A DNA stretch of 64,000 nt, taken from assembly GCF_000004075.3 (NCBI RefSeq), contig NC_026661.2:1240001-1304000 (forward strand), in the 5' to 3' direction. The number at the start of each line of letters is the position of its first letter. The first letter of the stretch is position 1. The DNA is from Cucumis sativus (Eukaryota; Streptophyta; Magnoliopsida; Cucurbitales; Cucurbitaceae). This document shows positions 22,501 through 33,741 of this stretch, piece by piece. Under the pieces are notes generated by a model, which was not told where the DNA came from, did no database searches, and worked only from the letters and a program-made list of their open reading frames with translations. The position numbers and the translations under genes are program-made.

Positions 22501-24033
22501 TCATGTCAAAAAAATAGATTTATTTTTGCTAAGAGACTTGAAGGTCACTCTTCGTGGGTGGACTTAACTTGTCTTTTAAGTTATTGTATTTTATTTATTA
22601 TATTAATAAAATTAGTAATTACATTTGATAGTATAGTGGAACCTAATTTTAAATCGGAGAAGGGATATTTTAACCAAGGTTTTAAATGAGAAAAAACTAT
22701 TTTATGAAAATGTAATATCCTGTGTAGGAACATTTTTGAAAAAAATGATGCCCTTTGTTCTTCCTTTCCACAGGCAAACCAAAAGCAAAACTCTCCCTCC
22801 TTCATTCATTCAAAGAACATTACGTAAAACTCTCCCTCATTGCAAAGTTGTTGGTAGATCATGGGCTGGGCCTAGCTAAATAAGCCCACAACGAATTGTC
22901 TAAATATACACCACAAATGGGACTATTTTCCTAAGTTGTTTTTGGGGAAATCATATTGTGTTATGTCCAACTTTTTAGAAATACACTTTCATCTTTTCTT
23001 GAGGGAGTTTTTCCATATTAAATTCATTGAATCAATACTTTCATTATTATTGTTATTATTGTACCATCAACTTATATGAATTTTACTCCCAACATGAAGT
23101 TTGAGGTTTTTATCCCTTCCACAATGAAGAAAAACCACATTCTATTTTGATTATTTATGGCTACATAGTAACATATAAAAGATCAGGAGCTTATTTGAAT
23201 AATTGTTAGAATTAACCTAAAAAGATTCCATCTTTCAAAACTATCATTCTTTTAGAAAATTAGTTTAATTAGTTTAATCATCCTCCTGGACTTTATTGGT
23301 GAAATATTGAAAGACCAAGATTGTTTAGCTTTCACAAATCTGACCTAATTATCCATTTGAAACTTGTTGAAACATATGAAACCATTTACCATATAAGAAG
23401 TGGAAAAGATAAGAAAACATAGGGAAAATGCAAAGGTTTGGTAGAGAATTTAGAATCTAGATTTTAATCTTGGACAAGATTTCCATAAAAAATAAACTTA
23501 GATCCTACCGAAGATGGAGGAAGAAAAAGTATTTTAACAAATTTTCTAAATGAGGGTACTAATTAGAAAGATATAAAGAAAAGTTTGATGTAAAAAAGAA
23601 ATCCTTGAACTAAATTGATATGAATGAAAATGTAGGAATAAAACGGAAACTAAACCTTGAACTAAAAAAGTGTTAAAAATTAGTTAAAACTTGTAATTTG
23701 AATGGATGTAGAACTTAATTGAATCTTCCATTCACTTAGTTTGTTGATTCATTTGGTTAAAACAAGTGTTCAATAAACTAAATCGAATTCAAAGTTGAGA
23801 GCTGTGAAATAAACCAAAAAAACAACACACTAACAAAGTGTAGAAAATTTCTCTAACTAAAACGACAGCCATGGATTCCATCCATTTCCTTATCCATAAT
23901 TTCCTCTTATCTCAGATTTTCCATACCCCACCTTCTGTAAACGACACCGTTCCTCCCTCTCCAACCCCTTCTTCCACTTCCCTTCTCCTCCTCCTCCTCC
24001 TCCTCCTTCACAACCGCATCCACACATTCCTCC
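19583..24033. other. Gene-poor region left of cpSRP43
   Basis: No supported gene. Around 21240-21960 the base composition rises in GC, with short blocks such as caatccgacggcgatcaacg at 21860-21879 that look like promoter or leader DNA, but no frame on either strand resembles a protein. The last part, to 24033, contains the 5' leader of cpSRP43 with a (CTC)n microsatellite at about 23984-24007. Confidence 0.35.
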
Positions 24034-24074
24034 ATGGAAGCCGTCTTCCTCAATCAATCTCTCTCTCGCCTTAA
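23871..24074 (+). promoter_or_regulatory. Overlapping upstream ORF of cpSRP43
   Basis: An ATG in good context (gccatgg) at 23871 opens a 67-codon frame that is out of phase with cpSRP43 and ends at 24074, 41 bases inside the main CDS. If the transcript starts before 23871, ribosomes initiating here would bypass the main start. The encoded peptide is Ser/Leu/His-rich and low-complexity and has no family likeness. Whether it is transcribed depends on the real start site, which I cannot see. Confidence 0.4.
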
Positions 24075-25101
24075 ACTTCCCCCTAAAACCCCTCTCCCTT
24101 TCCCCTCTCCAATCCCCCATCTCAATCTCCGCCGCAACTTTACTCATTTCACCGCTTACGCCGTTCAAAGCGACCAACCCATCACGCAACAAACCCAAAA
24201 GCCAGAAGACGACGAATCCTACGGCGAAGTCGATGGCATCATCGGCAGCCGTGCTCTGCCCGACGCTACTGGAATGGAGTATCTAATTAAATGGAAAGAT
24301 GGGCATTCCCCTTCATGGGTTCCTTCTGATTTCATCGCCAAAGATGTTGTAGCCGAGTACGAAACTCCCTGGTGGACCGCCGCAAAGAAAGCCGATGAAT
24401 CCGCTCTCAAATCGCTTATAGATTCTGGTGATGAACGCGATTTCGATGCGGTGGATGAAGATGGGAGAACCGCTCTTCTGTTTGTATCGGGGCTTGGGTC
24501 TGTGGAATGTGTGAGAATATTGGCGGACGCCGGAGTGAATCTTAACCACCGTGATAACAGCGGTGGGTTTACAGCTTTGCATATGGCGGCAGGGTATGTG
24601 AAACCAGAGACGGTGGAGTTGTTGGTGGAATTGGGGGCGGATCCGGAGATTGACGATGAGAAGGGAAGGACGGCATTGGAGTTAGCGAAGGAGATACTGA
24701 AAGCGACGCCGAGGGTTCAGTTTATGAGGAGATTGGGGTTGGAGAAGGTGATTAGAGCGGTGGAGAAGGTGGTATATGAGTACGCGGAGGTGGAGGAATT
24801 GCTGGAGAAGAGAGGGAAAGGGGAGAATTTGGAGTACTTGGTGAAATGGAAAGATGGAGAGGATAATGAGTGGGTGAAAGTGGGGTTGATTGCGGAGGAC
24901 TTGGTGGGAGATTATGAAGCAGGGTTGGAATATGCGGTGGCGGAGGCGGTGGTCGGAAAAAGAGTTGGGGATGATGGGAAGATGGAGTATCTTGTTAAAT
25001 GGACGGATATACAAGACGCCACGTGGGAGCCTTTGGATAATGTGGATCCGGATTTGATTAACGAGTTTGAGAAGGCCCAGGCCCAATCCAGTAATTGGTA
25101 G
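24034..25101 (+). CDS. CAO: Chloroplast SRP 43 kDa subunit (cpSRP43), intronless
   Basis: A single 355-residue frame. Residues 1-43 form a Ser/Pro/Arg-rich chloroplast transit peptide. Chromodomain 1 spans about 65-111 ([17 protein letters not shown]), four ankyrin repeats about 113-235 ([40 protein letters not shown] and [10 protein letters not shown]), chromodomain 2 about 251-297 ([15 protein letters not shown]) and chromodomain 3 about 301-347 ([18 protein letters not shown]). This order is unique to cpSRP43, the stromal chaperone that with cpSRP54 brings light-harvesting chlorophyll-binding proteins to ALB3 in the thylakoid, and also protects tetrapyrrole enzymes. Length and lack of introns fit the family. 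The start is chosen because the transit peptide begins MEAV directly after it; the upstream ATG at 23871 is out of frame. The 5' leader contains a CTC repeat. Confidence 0.97.
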   Translation: MEAVFLNQSLSRLKLPPKTPLPFPSPIPHLNLRRNFTHFTAYAVQSDQPITQQTQKPEDDESYGEVDGIIGSRALPDATGMEYLIKWKDGHSPSWVPSDFIAKDVVAEYETPWWTAAKKADESALKSLIDSGDERDFDAVDEDGRTALLFVSGLGSVECVRILADAGVNLNHRDNSGGFTALHMAAGYVKPETVELLVELGADPEIDDEKGRTALELAKEILKATPRVQFMRRLGLEKVIRAVEKVVYEYAEVEELLEKRGKGENLEYLVKWKDGEDNEWVKVGLIAEDLVGDYEAGLEYAVAEAVVGKRVGDDGKMEYLVKWTDIQDATWEPLDNVDPDLINEFEKAQAQSSNW

Positions 25102-26817
25102 CGCCCTTTGACAAACCCTTTCCTCCCCAAGTATGTATTTAAACTAGAGATTTTTTTCTTCTAATATTGGAAAAATCTTAAAAAAAGAAAGAAAGAAGAG
25201 ATTCATAATATATACTCTCCTTTTTGAATGTGTCCTTTTACTATGGATTGCGGGTAGATTAAATTTGATTTAAAGTATAATATGTTAAGTAGATAAAATA
25301 TAGTAATATTGAAGATTAAAATACATATATATGTATTGAATCCATCCATTTACACTAAACTAAGACCTCCCAACAAACCCTTGACCTGAGTGATAAAATA
25401 CCGAAGCCGGCACGGCCGCCCCCCCAGTTTCCTTTAACCGGTGGATTCTAATTTCTTAAGTTTTGAAATCATTTTCTTAAACCAATATTTACTTTTTAAA
25501 TATTCATACCATACATTGACTTTGTGGACATATTCAAATCAGCGCCAATAATTTACCAAAATTTCTTTTCTTTTAGTTCAACACCTTAGCTTTGACAAAT
25601 TAATTATATATACTGATTAAATGAAATAATAGTATACATATAGCATACAAATTAGTAAGGGATTAAAAACTCCACATCCCATGTTCTTATCACTCTGATT
25701 GTTTTCCACTACAATTAGTTGCTATTTAAGCTTAATGATAATCACTTTAACAAAATATTTTGTATTTTATGATTCTGCTTTATTTTTAGTTTATTTCTTA
25801 ATTGTACTATTTGTTATAATTGTCCTTTTCAGTTTTATGTTGTGTTTGATTTTCTTTGTGAATGACGAATGTTATGATGATAAATGATAGGATGCATTTA
25901 TTAGATGCAATAAATTGCGCTATATTCGAGTTTAATATCCCTTCTTGACACATTTACAACTTGAAGTTTATTACATGTTAACTCAGATTATGATTAAACA
26001 TATTTTCAATAATCATGGAATCAAGTGATTGAATTCAATTCTTCAAACAATAGCCATTTTTATTTTTTTTTTAGTTTCTAGATACATATTTAATCCATCT
26101 ACACTCCACTTGATTCATTTTAAACTAAAATCAATGGGATGAATATTATAAAACTGTAAATTTAAGAAATATGACATAAAAGTATTCGACAATACTCAAT
26201 TAAATTTATAAAGCTATTAATAATTTAAAAACAATATAAAATGAAAAATTCTACGTAAGTGTGAAAATTTAGATGTTAAAGAGAAAATGAAAATTGATGT
26301 GTGAGAAGCGTGTGTATGAATTATTCAATATTGCGTGTATATATACAAGTTGCATCCTAGAAAAGGTAAGAGAAATAGATATCCATTCTACAAAAATTGA
26401 TGGGGCAAAATTTGTTTAGTAATTGACATATGAAGGTATGGTATTCAAATCTCTTAATTTTGGTTAGTTAGGATAGTAATGAAAATTTATAAGACGAACA
26501 TATGGACACATTTCAATCCATAATTGGTGATTCCACGTGGACGTTTTAGCCAAGTGTATGTTAGAAAGCTGAGTTGGCAGCCTTAAATTGTTAATTGACA
26601 AAAGAGAGAGAGAGAGAGAGAGACATATAAACATTCTTGCATCCTCCCAAGGAAACTCCCCCCCTACCCTCTCCACGCGCCCTTCCCATAAGCGCGTGAT
26701 TTTCATAAAATCAATAATAAAACCCTTTCTCTTCCTCTTTTCTTCTTTTCAACTAAAAAACAGAGACTCATTCCTCTGTTCCTTCCCCCCTCCCTTTCTT
26801 CTTCCCACCTCCCAACA
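25102..26817. other. Spacer with an isolated GC-rich patch
   Basis: 3' flank of cpSRP43, then AT-rich DNA. At about 25401-25445 a short GC-rich block (gccggcacggccgcccc) interrupts otherwise AT-rich sequence. A (GA)n microsatellite lies at about 26602-26623, within the probable leader of the next gene. No gene is seen. Confidence 0.4.
26602..26623. repeat. (GA)n microsatellite
   Basis: About ten GA units, 195 bp upstream of the LEA2-protein start codon. GA repeats in this position are common in plant 5' leaders and can bind BPC proteins; that role here is only inferred. Confidence 0.9.
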
Positions 26818-29653
26818 ATGCACGCCAAATCCTACTCCGAAGTCACGAGCGTCGACCAATCCTCACCGGCCCGATCACCGCGCCGCCCACTCTACTACGT
26901 GCAGAGTCCCTCTAACCACGATGTCGAGAAAATGTCTTACGGGTCCAGCCCCATGGGTTCACCTCCCCACCATTTTTACCACGCTTCTCCAATCCACCAT
27001 TCTCGTGAGTCATCCACTTCACGATTCTCTGCTTCCCTTAAGATCAACCAAAATCGGAATGGGAATGTGTCCGCTTGGAGAAAGCTTCACCATGCTCAGG
27101 ATTCAGATGGTGATGATGAGGAAGACGACGAGGAAGAGGAAAACGAAGATCGGGATTCGAAATGGAATCGGAAGTTTCGACTCTACTTGATTTTGTTTTT
27201 GTTTTTTATTCTTCTTTTTACTGTCTTTTCCCTCATCCTCTGGGGCGCTAGCAAATCCTTCCATCCTCAAATCCTTATACAGGTAACTGATTTTTTCCCC
27301 ATTTTCTTTTGGTTATTATTGTTATTAATCAAACATTTGTGTTTTGACATGTAGGAAGAATAGTTTATTTGGACTTTTAAATTAATTATTGTGAGAAAGA
27401 ATGAGTCAAAGTCATTGGACGACTGAGCTGAGCTGAGACAACGTCGACGATAAGTTAGATGCAATAGAATTAGACAATATTTGGTCGAAGTGAGTATAAA
27501 CATAGATCCATAAATCAATTTAAGCTGCTGAGTATTAATTAGTAATTTGAAATATCATAGATATTGGAAAAAACGATACTCATTTCAACCTGGTCTACTG
27601 GGTATGATTTAAGAGAAAAAAAGAGTTTGAACATAAGAAAAAAGAGATAGGATAGAATAAGATGTGGTTGTGGTTAAATAAAAATAAAGAAATGGGGGAG
27701 TTGAGTTAGTCTTATGAAAGGAAAAAGCGAAAAGAAAAGAGGGTGAGGAAATGATATTTGATTTGATATGATATGACAGAGTATGGTGTTCTCGAAGTTT
27801 AACGTACAAGCAGGGAGTGATCCCGGGGGTGTAGCAACGGATCTGATGTCATTAAATTCAACGGTCAGGATTAGCTACAAAAATCCTGCGACGTTCTTCG
27901 GTGTCCATGTCAGCTCCACTCCAATTCAGCTCCACTATTTGCAGCTCCAAGTTGCTTCTGGCCAGGTACCCTTACCTCCTTCACTCTCACCTTGGAGGAA
28001 TTAAATTAGCTTTGAAAACTTAAAAGGCATGGTAGGCACGTTGGGTTAGATTTAATTAGCAATTGATTTGGGTGTTTTGAATAATTACAAAAAGGGTTTT
28101 AAAAAGAAAAGAAGAAGAGGGGGGACATTGGGAGTTGGGAAGGGATTAGCACTCGCAATCAAGTGTCTGAAAATCTGAACACTTGTAAGTCTTTTTCCCC
28201 ATAGGGGACCCTTTTCTCTTTGTAATTTTCCCGTTGGAATTCAATATATAAAATAAATCCCCATTTCCGGAAATTCCACCCTTTTTCTCTCTCGTTTTCA
28301 TAAATTTCAAATACATACATTAACATACCTTTTGATTTTTCTTTTCACATTTTTACCTTACTTTATAAAAATAATTAATGTATTAATTAAGTTGTTTAAT
28401 CTATTTGGTAAGTGGGTGGTGGTACCAAATTTTGGACATTTAAACTTATTTTAAACCTGCCTTTAGCCTTACTTTTGTCGGATAAGTATAATTATGGGAC
28501 AATCTTAATTGCACCCAATACATTTCATTAAATTATTTTCTATTATATCCCCATTTTCAAATATTTCGAAAAATATTTATTTACCAATTTTCCATATATA
28601 GGGTATTTTTCAAAACTATAAAAATTTGATAAATATTTACACAGAAAGTCAAAATTCATTGTACTTATTTTTTTCTCTATTTTTTACGGTTTTCAATGTT
28701 TATATTTAAATTTTAATTCAATTATTTACGTGGAAAAAAATATGTTTGAAGAAATTGTATTTTATGTAGTGTAGAGAAGTAGGCAAATATACTGTTTTTT
28801 TTTGTCTGTATTGGATTATATTTATAAATAGTTTAGATATAATTACTATATTTGTAATGGTCTCGTTTAATATAATATCAAAATAATTGAAACAATATGC
28901 CTAATTTAGTATTCATTTATCATAATTCAACAACTACGTTCAAGTTGGGTTAAGACATATTAAATGGGTAGACTTGTTAGGAAAATTAAGGATTAGAATG
29001 ATAAATCTTTGTAAGGTTAAATGGACTATGTAGAAATATTTTAATTGCCAATGGAGCAAATGGAAACAATAAATATAGCCTTATAAGGTTTTAGTTCAAA
29101 GTTTCAAAACACTATAGTGACCATTTACCTAATTGTAATTAATATCTCATAAATTTCTATACAATTGAGGCATAGTATATCAATATTTGTCCTGTGACAC
29201 AACAATGAACTATTTAACATAAACTATAGTTACCAAAACCATATTTTTTGGCTTGTCCCTTTTAGTCCTATGTTTGAACAAACATTGGTGTGTGGGATGC
29301 AAATAATTATCACAAGATTGAGTAACCTAAAACCAAATATGGAAAATGATCCTTAGATGGAGGAGTTTTACCAAAAGAGACAAAGCTCTCGAAGGGTGGT
29401 GACATCGGTGGCAGGGCATCAGGTCCCGCTCTATGGCGGGATCTCAGCAATAGGGAATTGGCGAGACCAACGGCAGGATGGGGCTGGGGTCGAGGTATCG
29501 CTAAACCTCACAGTGGCTGTGAGGTCTAGAGCTTACATTCTAGGGAGGTTGGTGAAGTCTACATTTCATACAACAATTACATGTCCTATCACTCTTAGCA
29601 CCAACAAACTTGGAAAATCTCACTCTTTCAACAATACTTGCATTTATAATTGA
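26818..29653 (+). CDS. LEA2/NHL-type single-pass membrane protein, three exons
   Basis: Exons are 26818-27282, 27780-27965 and 29357-29653, all phase 0, giving 315 residues. The N-terminal half is cytosolic and hydrophilic: a start MHAKSYSEV, the family's PRRPLYYVQSPSNHDVEK block (about 21-38), then an acidic run of Asp/Glu (about 96-112). One membrane segment lies at about 121-146 (LYLILFLFFILLFTVFSLIL). The outer part is a LEA_2 domain: SMVFSKFNVQAGSDPGG, LNSTVRISYKNPATFFGVHV, LQVASGQMEEFYQKR across the exon 2/3 join, and VEVSLNLTVAVRSRAYILG. Relatives are annotated as late embryogenesis abundant hydroxyproline-rich glycoproteins; their function is poorly known, and some NHL kin act at the plasma membrane in defence. 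Intron 2 (1,391 nt) has no recognised insert. The exon 3 ATG is an internal codon, not a start. Confidence 0.9.
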
Positions 29654-30537
29654 ACTTCCCATTCTCCTAATTAATTTTGGAGTTTTTTTCCACAAATTTT
29701 GGGTAAGGTTTCATGTGATTTATATGTAATGTAAGTATTTCAAATATTATGAATTTTTTGCTGCCTTTTTGAATATTTTTTCTTCATCATCTCTTCTTTC
29801 TTGTATCTAAACTTTATATATATTCTTTGCTTTTCTTTTTTTTTTTCTTTTCCTTTTAACATCAGTTACATCTTTGTAAGCAGCTTTTGAAGTAGTCCTT
29901 TGTTTTTTTCTTTTAAAAAGAAGAGTTATGATCTTAGTGAATGTTACTATTCATTCATTCAATCAGAATTGAAAAACATTGGTTTGAATGAATAACAAGA
30001 TTGACCCAGATGAATAGTTCTTAAAATATTATCTTGTGATTTTAAAAGAAAAAGATTATGGGTTAAGTTATGTTCATAGCATATATTAAAAAATAATCAT
30101 ATTCATTTAACATAGTTTCAAAAAATAATCATATTCATTTAACATAGTTTCAATTGCACTTTCTCAAAGGAGAAGAAATGGAAAACGAAAAAAATGAGAA
30201 ACAAGAAATAGAAAAACGTAACGTTATCGGACAAAGGCTTATAAACTCATTGAAACATTGGAACACCCAAACATAGGGAATAAAAATCTACAAATTATTG
30301 ATCATCTTTAAATAAATATCTCATCCCTACACAAAAATTAAACAAATGAAAACACTTGTATGATTACACTTCACATTACAGCACTATTACACATGGGAAA
30401 ACATTGAACAAAAAACAAATAAAAAACCATATATATATATATATAAAGCACAAATAATCCTAAAATAATATCATATGCCATATTCCATTAGAGGAAATTA
30501 AACTTAATAAGGCTCTAAATTTTTGTTTTGTTTTGTT
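29654..30537. other. Convergent 3' spacer
   Basis: Between the LEA2 gene and the minus-strand transporter; should hold both 3' UTRs. It contains a 32-bp tandem repeat (listed) and a short (TA)n run at about 30429-30445. No gene is seen. Confidence 0.35.
30088..30151. repeat. 32-bp perfect tandem repeat, two copies
   Basis: The unit contains ataatcatattcatttaaca; copies lie at about 30088-30119 and 30120-30151 and appear identical, so the duplication is recent. Confidence 0.85.
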
Positions 30538-33500
30538 TTAGTGAGGCTTAAAGAAACTAGCTTGAATACCTGTATTAATAACCACATAAATCCCAGCTGC
30601 AATCATGGCAAAACTAAGCCCCATCCCCGAAACTCCCAAAACCCAATTAACCAACCAAACAATTCCATATTTCTTTGGCTTCTTCATCTTCAACCACATG
30701 AAACATGGATAAGCAAATGTCACTGGCAATGCAATGCCTCCGATCAACCCCGCCAAGCTCCCCAGAAACGGTATCGCAATTGCCACAAAAAAACATATAA
30801 AGCTGAATGCTGTTCTTAAGATGATTCTTAGCCACCATGGACATGCTTGCTTCTTCCTCTTGGTGTAGCATGCTTCGATCGAGTCGAACATGGGCATGCC
30901 ATAGATTTGGAACGTGGTAACCGCATTGATTATCACGAGCAAGCTCGTTAAGCCGATGAGAAACTGAGACGTGTCGCGGCTATGGTAGGCGTATAGAGCT
31001 GTAAGCATCCCTCCATTACTAGGTATCTGCAAGTGTTTTTAGTACATTTCTATTTAGAATAACTCTTCTCTTTCGAATTAAAGAAGTTGAAAACAATTTC
31101 CAAAAGTAGAATTTAGTTTATATTCGTTGAAATATTAAGTGAAAAAGAAAGCCTATAACAAAATGTAATTAAACTTCCTACTAAATATTCCCTAAATAAC
31201 TTGATGTTGAGAAATGAAGTACTAAAAATTTGTTGGATAAGTATTTGATTTTACCCTAACACCGTAGATCCAATAGCCTCCAATAGCGAGAGGAAAGAGA
31301 CAAGCGGCTACAACCAAATATGCAAACTTCACCCCTCTCCACATTGGCACTCTCGACGGGTGTTTTTCGCTCGATGGCATAGTTCCCTACAACCAACCAC
31401 ACACACACCATAAAAGATGAAAAACAAAAACTAGAAAACAGAAACATAATATTCAAAATATAAGAAAATACATGATTGTATAAATGGTTCATAAAGTTGT
31501 ATATATATACCTGAATCTCAAGGATGAGATTGTGGCCTCTAAAAGCAAAAGCAACGATTCCAAGAGCATTCAAAGCCGCAAAAGCCCTTTCCAATTGAGT
31601 TGGAGGTTTTATCGGATCATAAGAGACGTGGGGCAATCTTCCCTTGACGAGGGAGATCACCCAAATCAAAGTGCAGTAGCCGACTGCGGTGATGGCTCCG
31701 ATCAACGACACGCCAGCTATGGAGTTCAAGTTTGGGAGTTGAGCCAAGAGGACAGCGACGCAAGTGAACACCAAGTACCACTCAATGGGAGTCAAGGAAT
31801 TGGGGTTGCAATTAGTTCCGCATACAATTTGGAAGAATGTCTTTGAAGTTGAGCCTCCAATGATTATCAGAGCCACGCACGTTCCCGCCGATAGGTATAG
31901 GATAGGGAAGAACGCCAGCAGCCTTGAAAGCCCGTTGCCTATCAACAGTACAAATTAAATTATTCAATAATCAGAATGCTAAGGTTTAAAGGTAGATTTT
32001 AAAATAGATGTTGAAAACCATATTTGTATACTCCACAAAATAAAATTTAAAATCGAAATAAATTCTTTTAATTTTTAATATAGTTATGTCAATTACATCA
32101 AGTCTTAATTTTAAATTTATTTGGAAAGTTGACTTTTTTTTAAAATATACAAACATGATTGAAAATAATTTGGATCTAAAGACCTCTTAAACGTGCTTGA
32201 TTGAAAAATTTGGATCAAACACTTCTTAGATTTTAGCACAGACAGATATCACTTGAGCTAAACTCTAATTGGTTTTGAAAAGTTGACCTACGATCGAATA
32301 TCTATTTGTAATACAATACAAACAATGTTTATCAAGAAACTAGTTTTCTTAAAAGAATTTAAATTTTAGTTTCTTCAGATTATATTGTCTTATAATTTTT
32401 ATAATCATATTAGGATTTGGAGCTTTTGGTGTGATAATAGAATTCATGTCACAACATTTTTTAAATTTACAAAAATAGCAAATTTAGGAGTGATGACCCC
32501 CTAATAGCCCTATAATTATCTCTCATAGTCATATGATATAACTAATTGTAATATGCAAAAAATGGTATCATGAGTTTTTTTTTCTCTAAATATTTTTGTT
32601 CTTGTATGTAATTTCCCTTGAAATTTTCATATTTTTTAAAAATCCATGAAAAACAAAAGTTAAAAAACTTCTTTTTCACTTTTTTCTTTCTCAAAAAAGA
32701 AAAATCAAAGGAAAGTGAAATCAAACCATAGCGAAAATTTTCCTATATTTATATGCAGACTAACCAACTTATTTACTAATATTTAAAAAATGACAAAAAA
32801 AAATATCCCTACTCAGGTAAATGTTTTTTTTTCCTATATTTAAAAATATTTTTAGTGATTTTGTCATTAAAAATAATAGAATTTATCTTTTAATATTGAT
32901 AATTATTTGATTATTGGTTTTTGACAATTTATATAACTATTTTATATTTTGAAATTTATTTACCCAAACACACAAGAAAAGTAAATAAAGGTGATTTTTT
33001 TTTACTGAAACTAATGAACACATGTATTTTTAAAAAACCAAAAAGAAAGAAAAAGAAATTTTAATTTTTTAAAACGAAAAAAAAAAGATGGTTTATGAAA
33101 AGGGCACAAATGAAAATAATGGATAGAAAAATACTCACCAAATGAAGCACTAAAGAGATGAAGATATCTACTATAACGCAACCCAGTTTCTGTTGATTCA
33201 TGAAGTTGAACCATCAAATATAGAGTATAAAGTTGCCATATGAAAGCCACTGTTAAGCTTATTATTCCTCCAGCCCTACAATACAATATACAAACACACA
33301 TATATATATTCAAAACTTGTCCACAAAAATTAAAAAACAAACTCAACAACATTAAACTAGTTGTGATGTTCTTTTTAAATTTTACCATCCAAGAATGGTG
33401 AAGGCTACAGGAAGCACAAGGGCTTGGATTCCGATCCCAGAGCAAAGCGTATGGAAGGCAGCATAGAATGCGTTTCCATTTCTGGACTCAGTGATCGGAA

Positions 33501-33741
33501 GCCAAGCGTCATGGGGGTCGAGCCTGGTTAGGTTTAGGGCTCTTCTAATCGGACTTCCAATAGGAGTGATATTGAATCTTGGTCTGGGGCTAGACGATTT
33601 CGGAGTTTTGCATGCCGCAGCTTCTATCCGGTCGTCGGTAGAGAGTAGCGGCGACCGAGTTAGAGACGGGGAGTGGAATTGGGCCGGGGGAGCAACGACC
33701 CGTGGGGTGGCAGTTGGGGTAGCTTCAGTTACTTCATCCAT
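30538..33741 (-). CDS. Amino-acid transporter, LHT8/AATL1-like (AAAP family), five exons
   Basis: Exons on the minus strand: 33741-33386, 33275-33139, 31938-31511, 31386-31255 and 31026-30538, with consistent phases; 513 residues. A soluble N-terminus of about 90 residues is rich in Ser/Pro/Thr (ending GSPIRRALNLTRLDPHDAWLP), followed by the AAAP core with about ten or eleven membrane segments: FHTLCSGIGIQALVLPVAF, GGIISLTVAFIWQLYTLYL, LYLSAGTCVALIIIGGST, VSLIGAITAVGYCTLIW, FAYLVVAACLFPLAIGGYW and IVWLVNWVLGVSGMGLSF. The RGHNLILEIQGTMPS stretch, split by an intron, is the family's substrate-site helix. The likely role is proton-coupled amino-acid uptake at the plasma membrane, as for lysine/histidine transporter-like proteins; the LHT8/AATL1 subgroup itself is little studied. 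Intron 2 is about 1.2 kb. No damage is visible. Confidence 0.93.
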
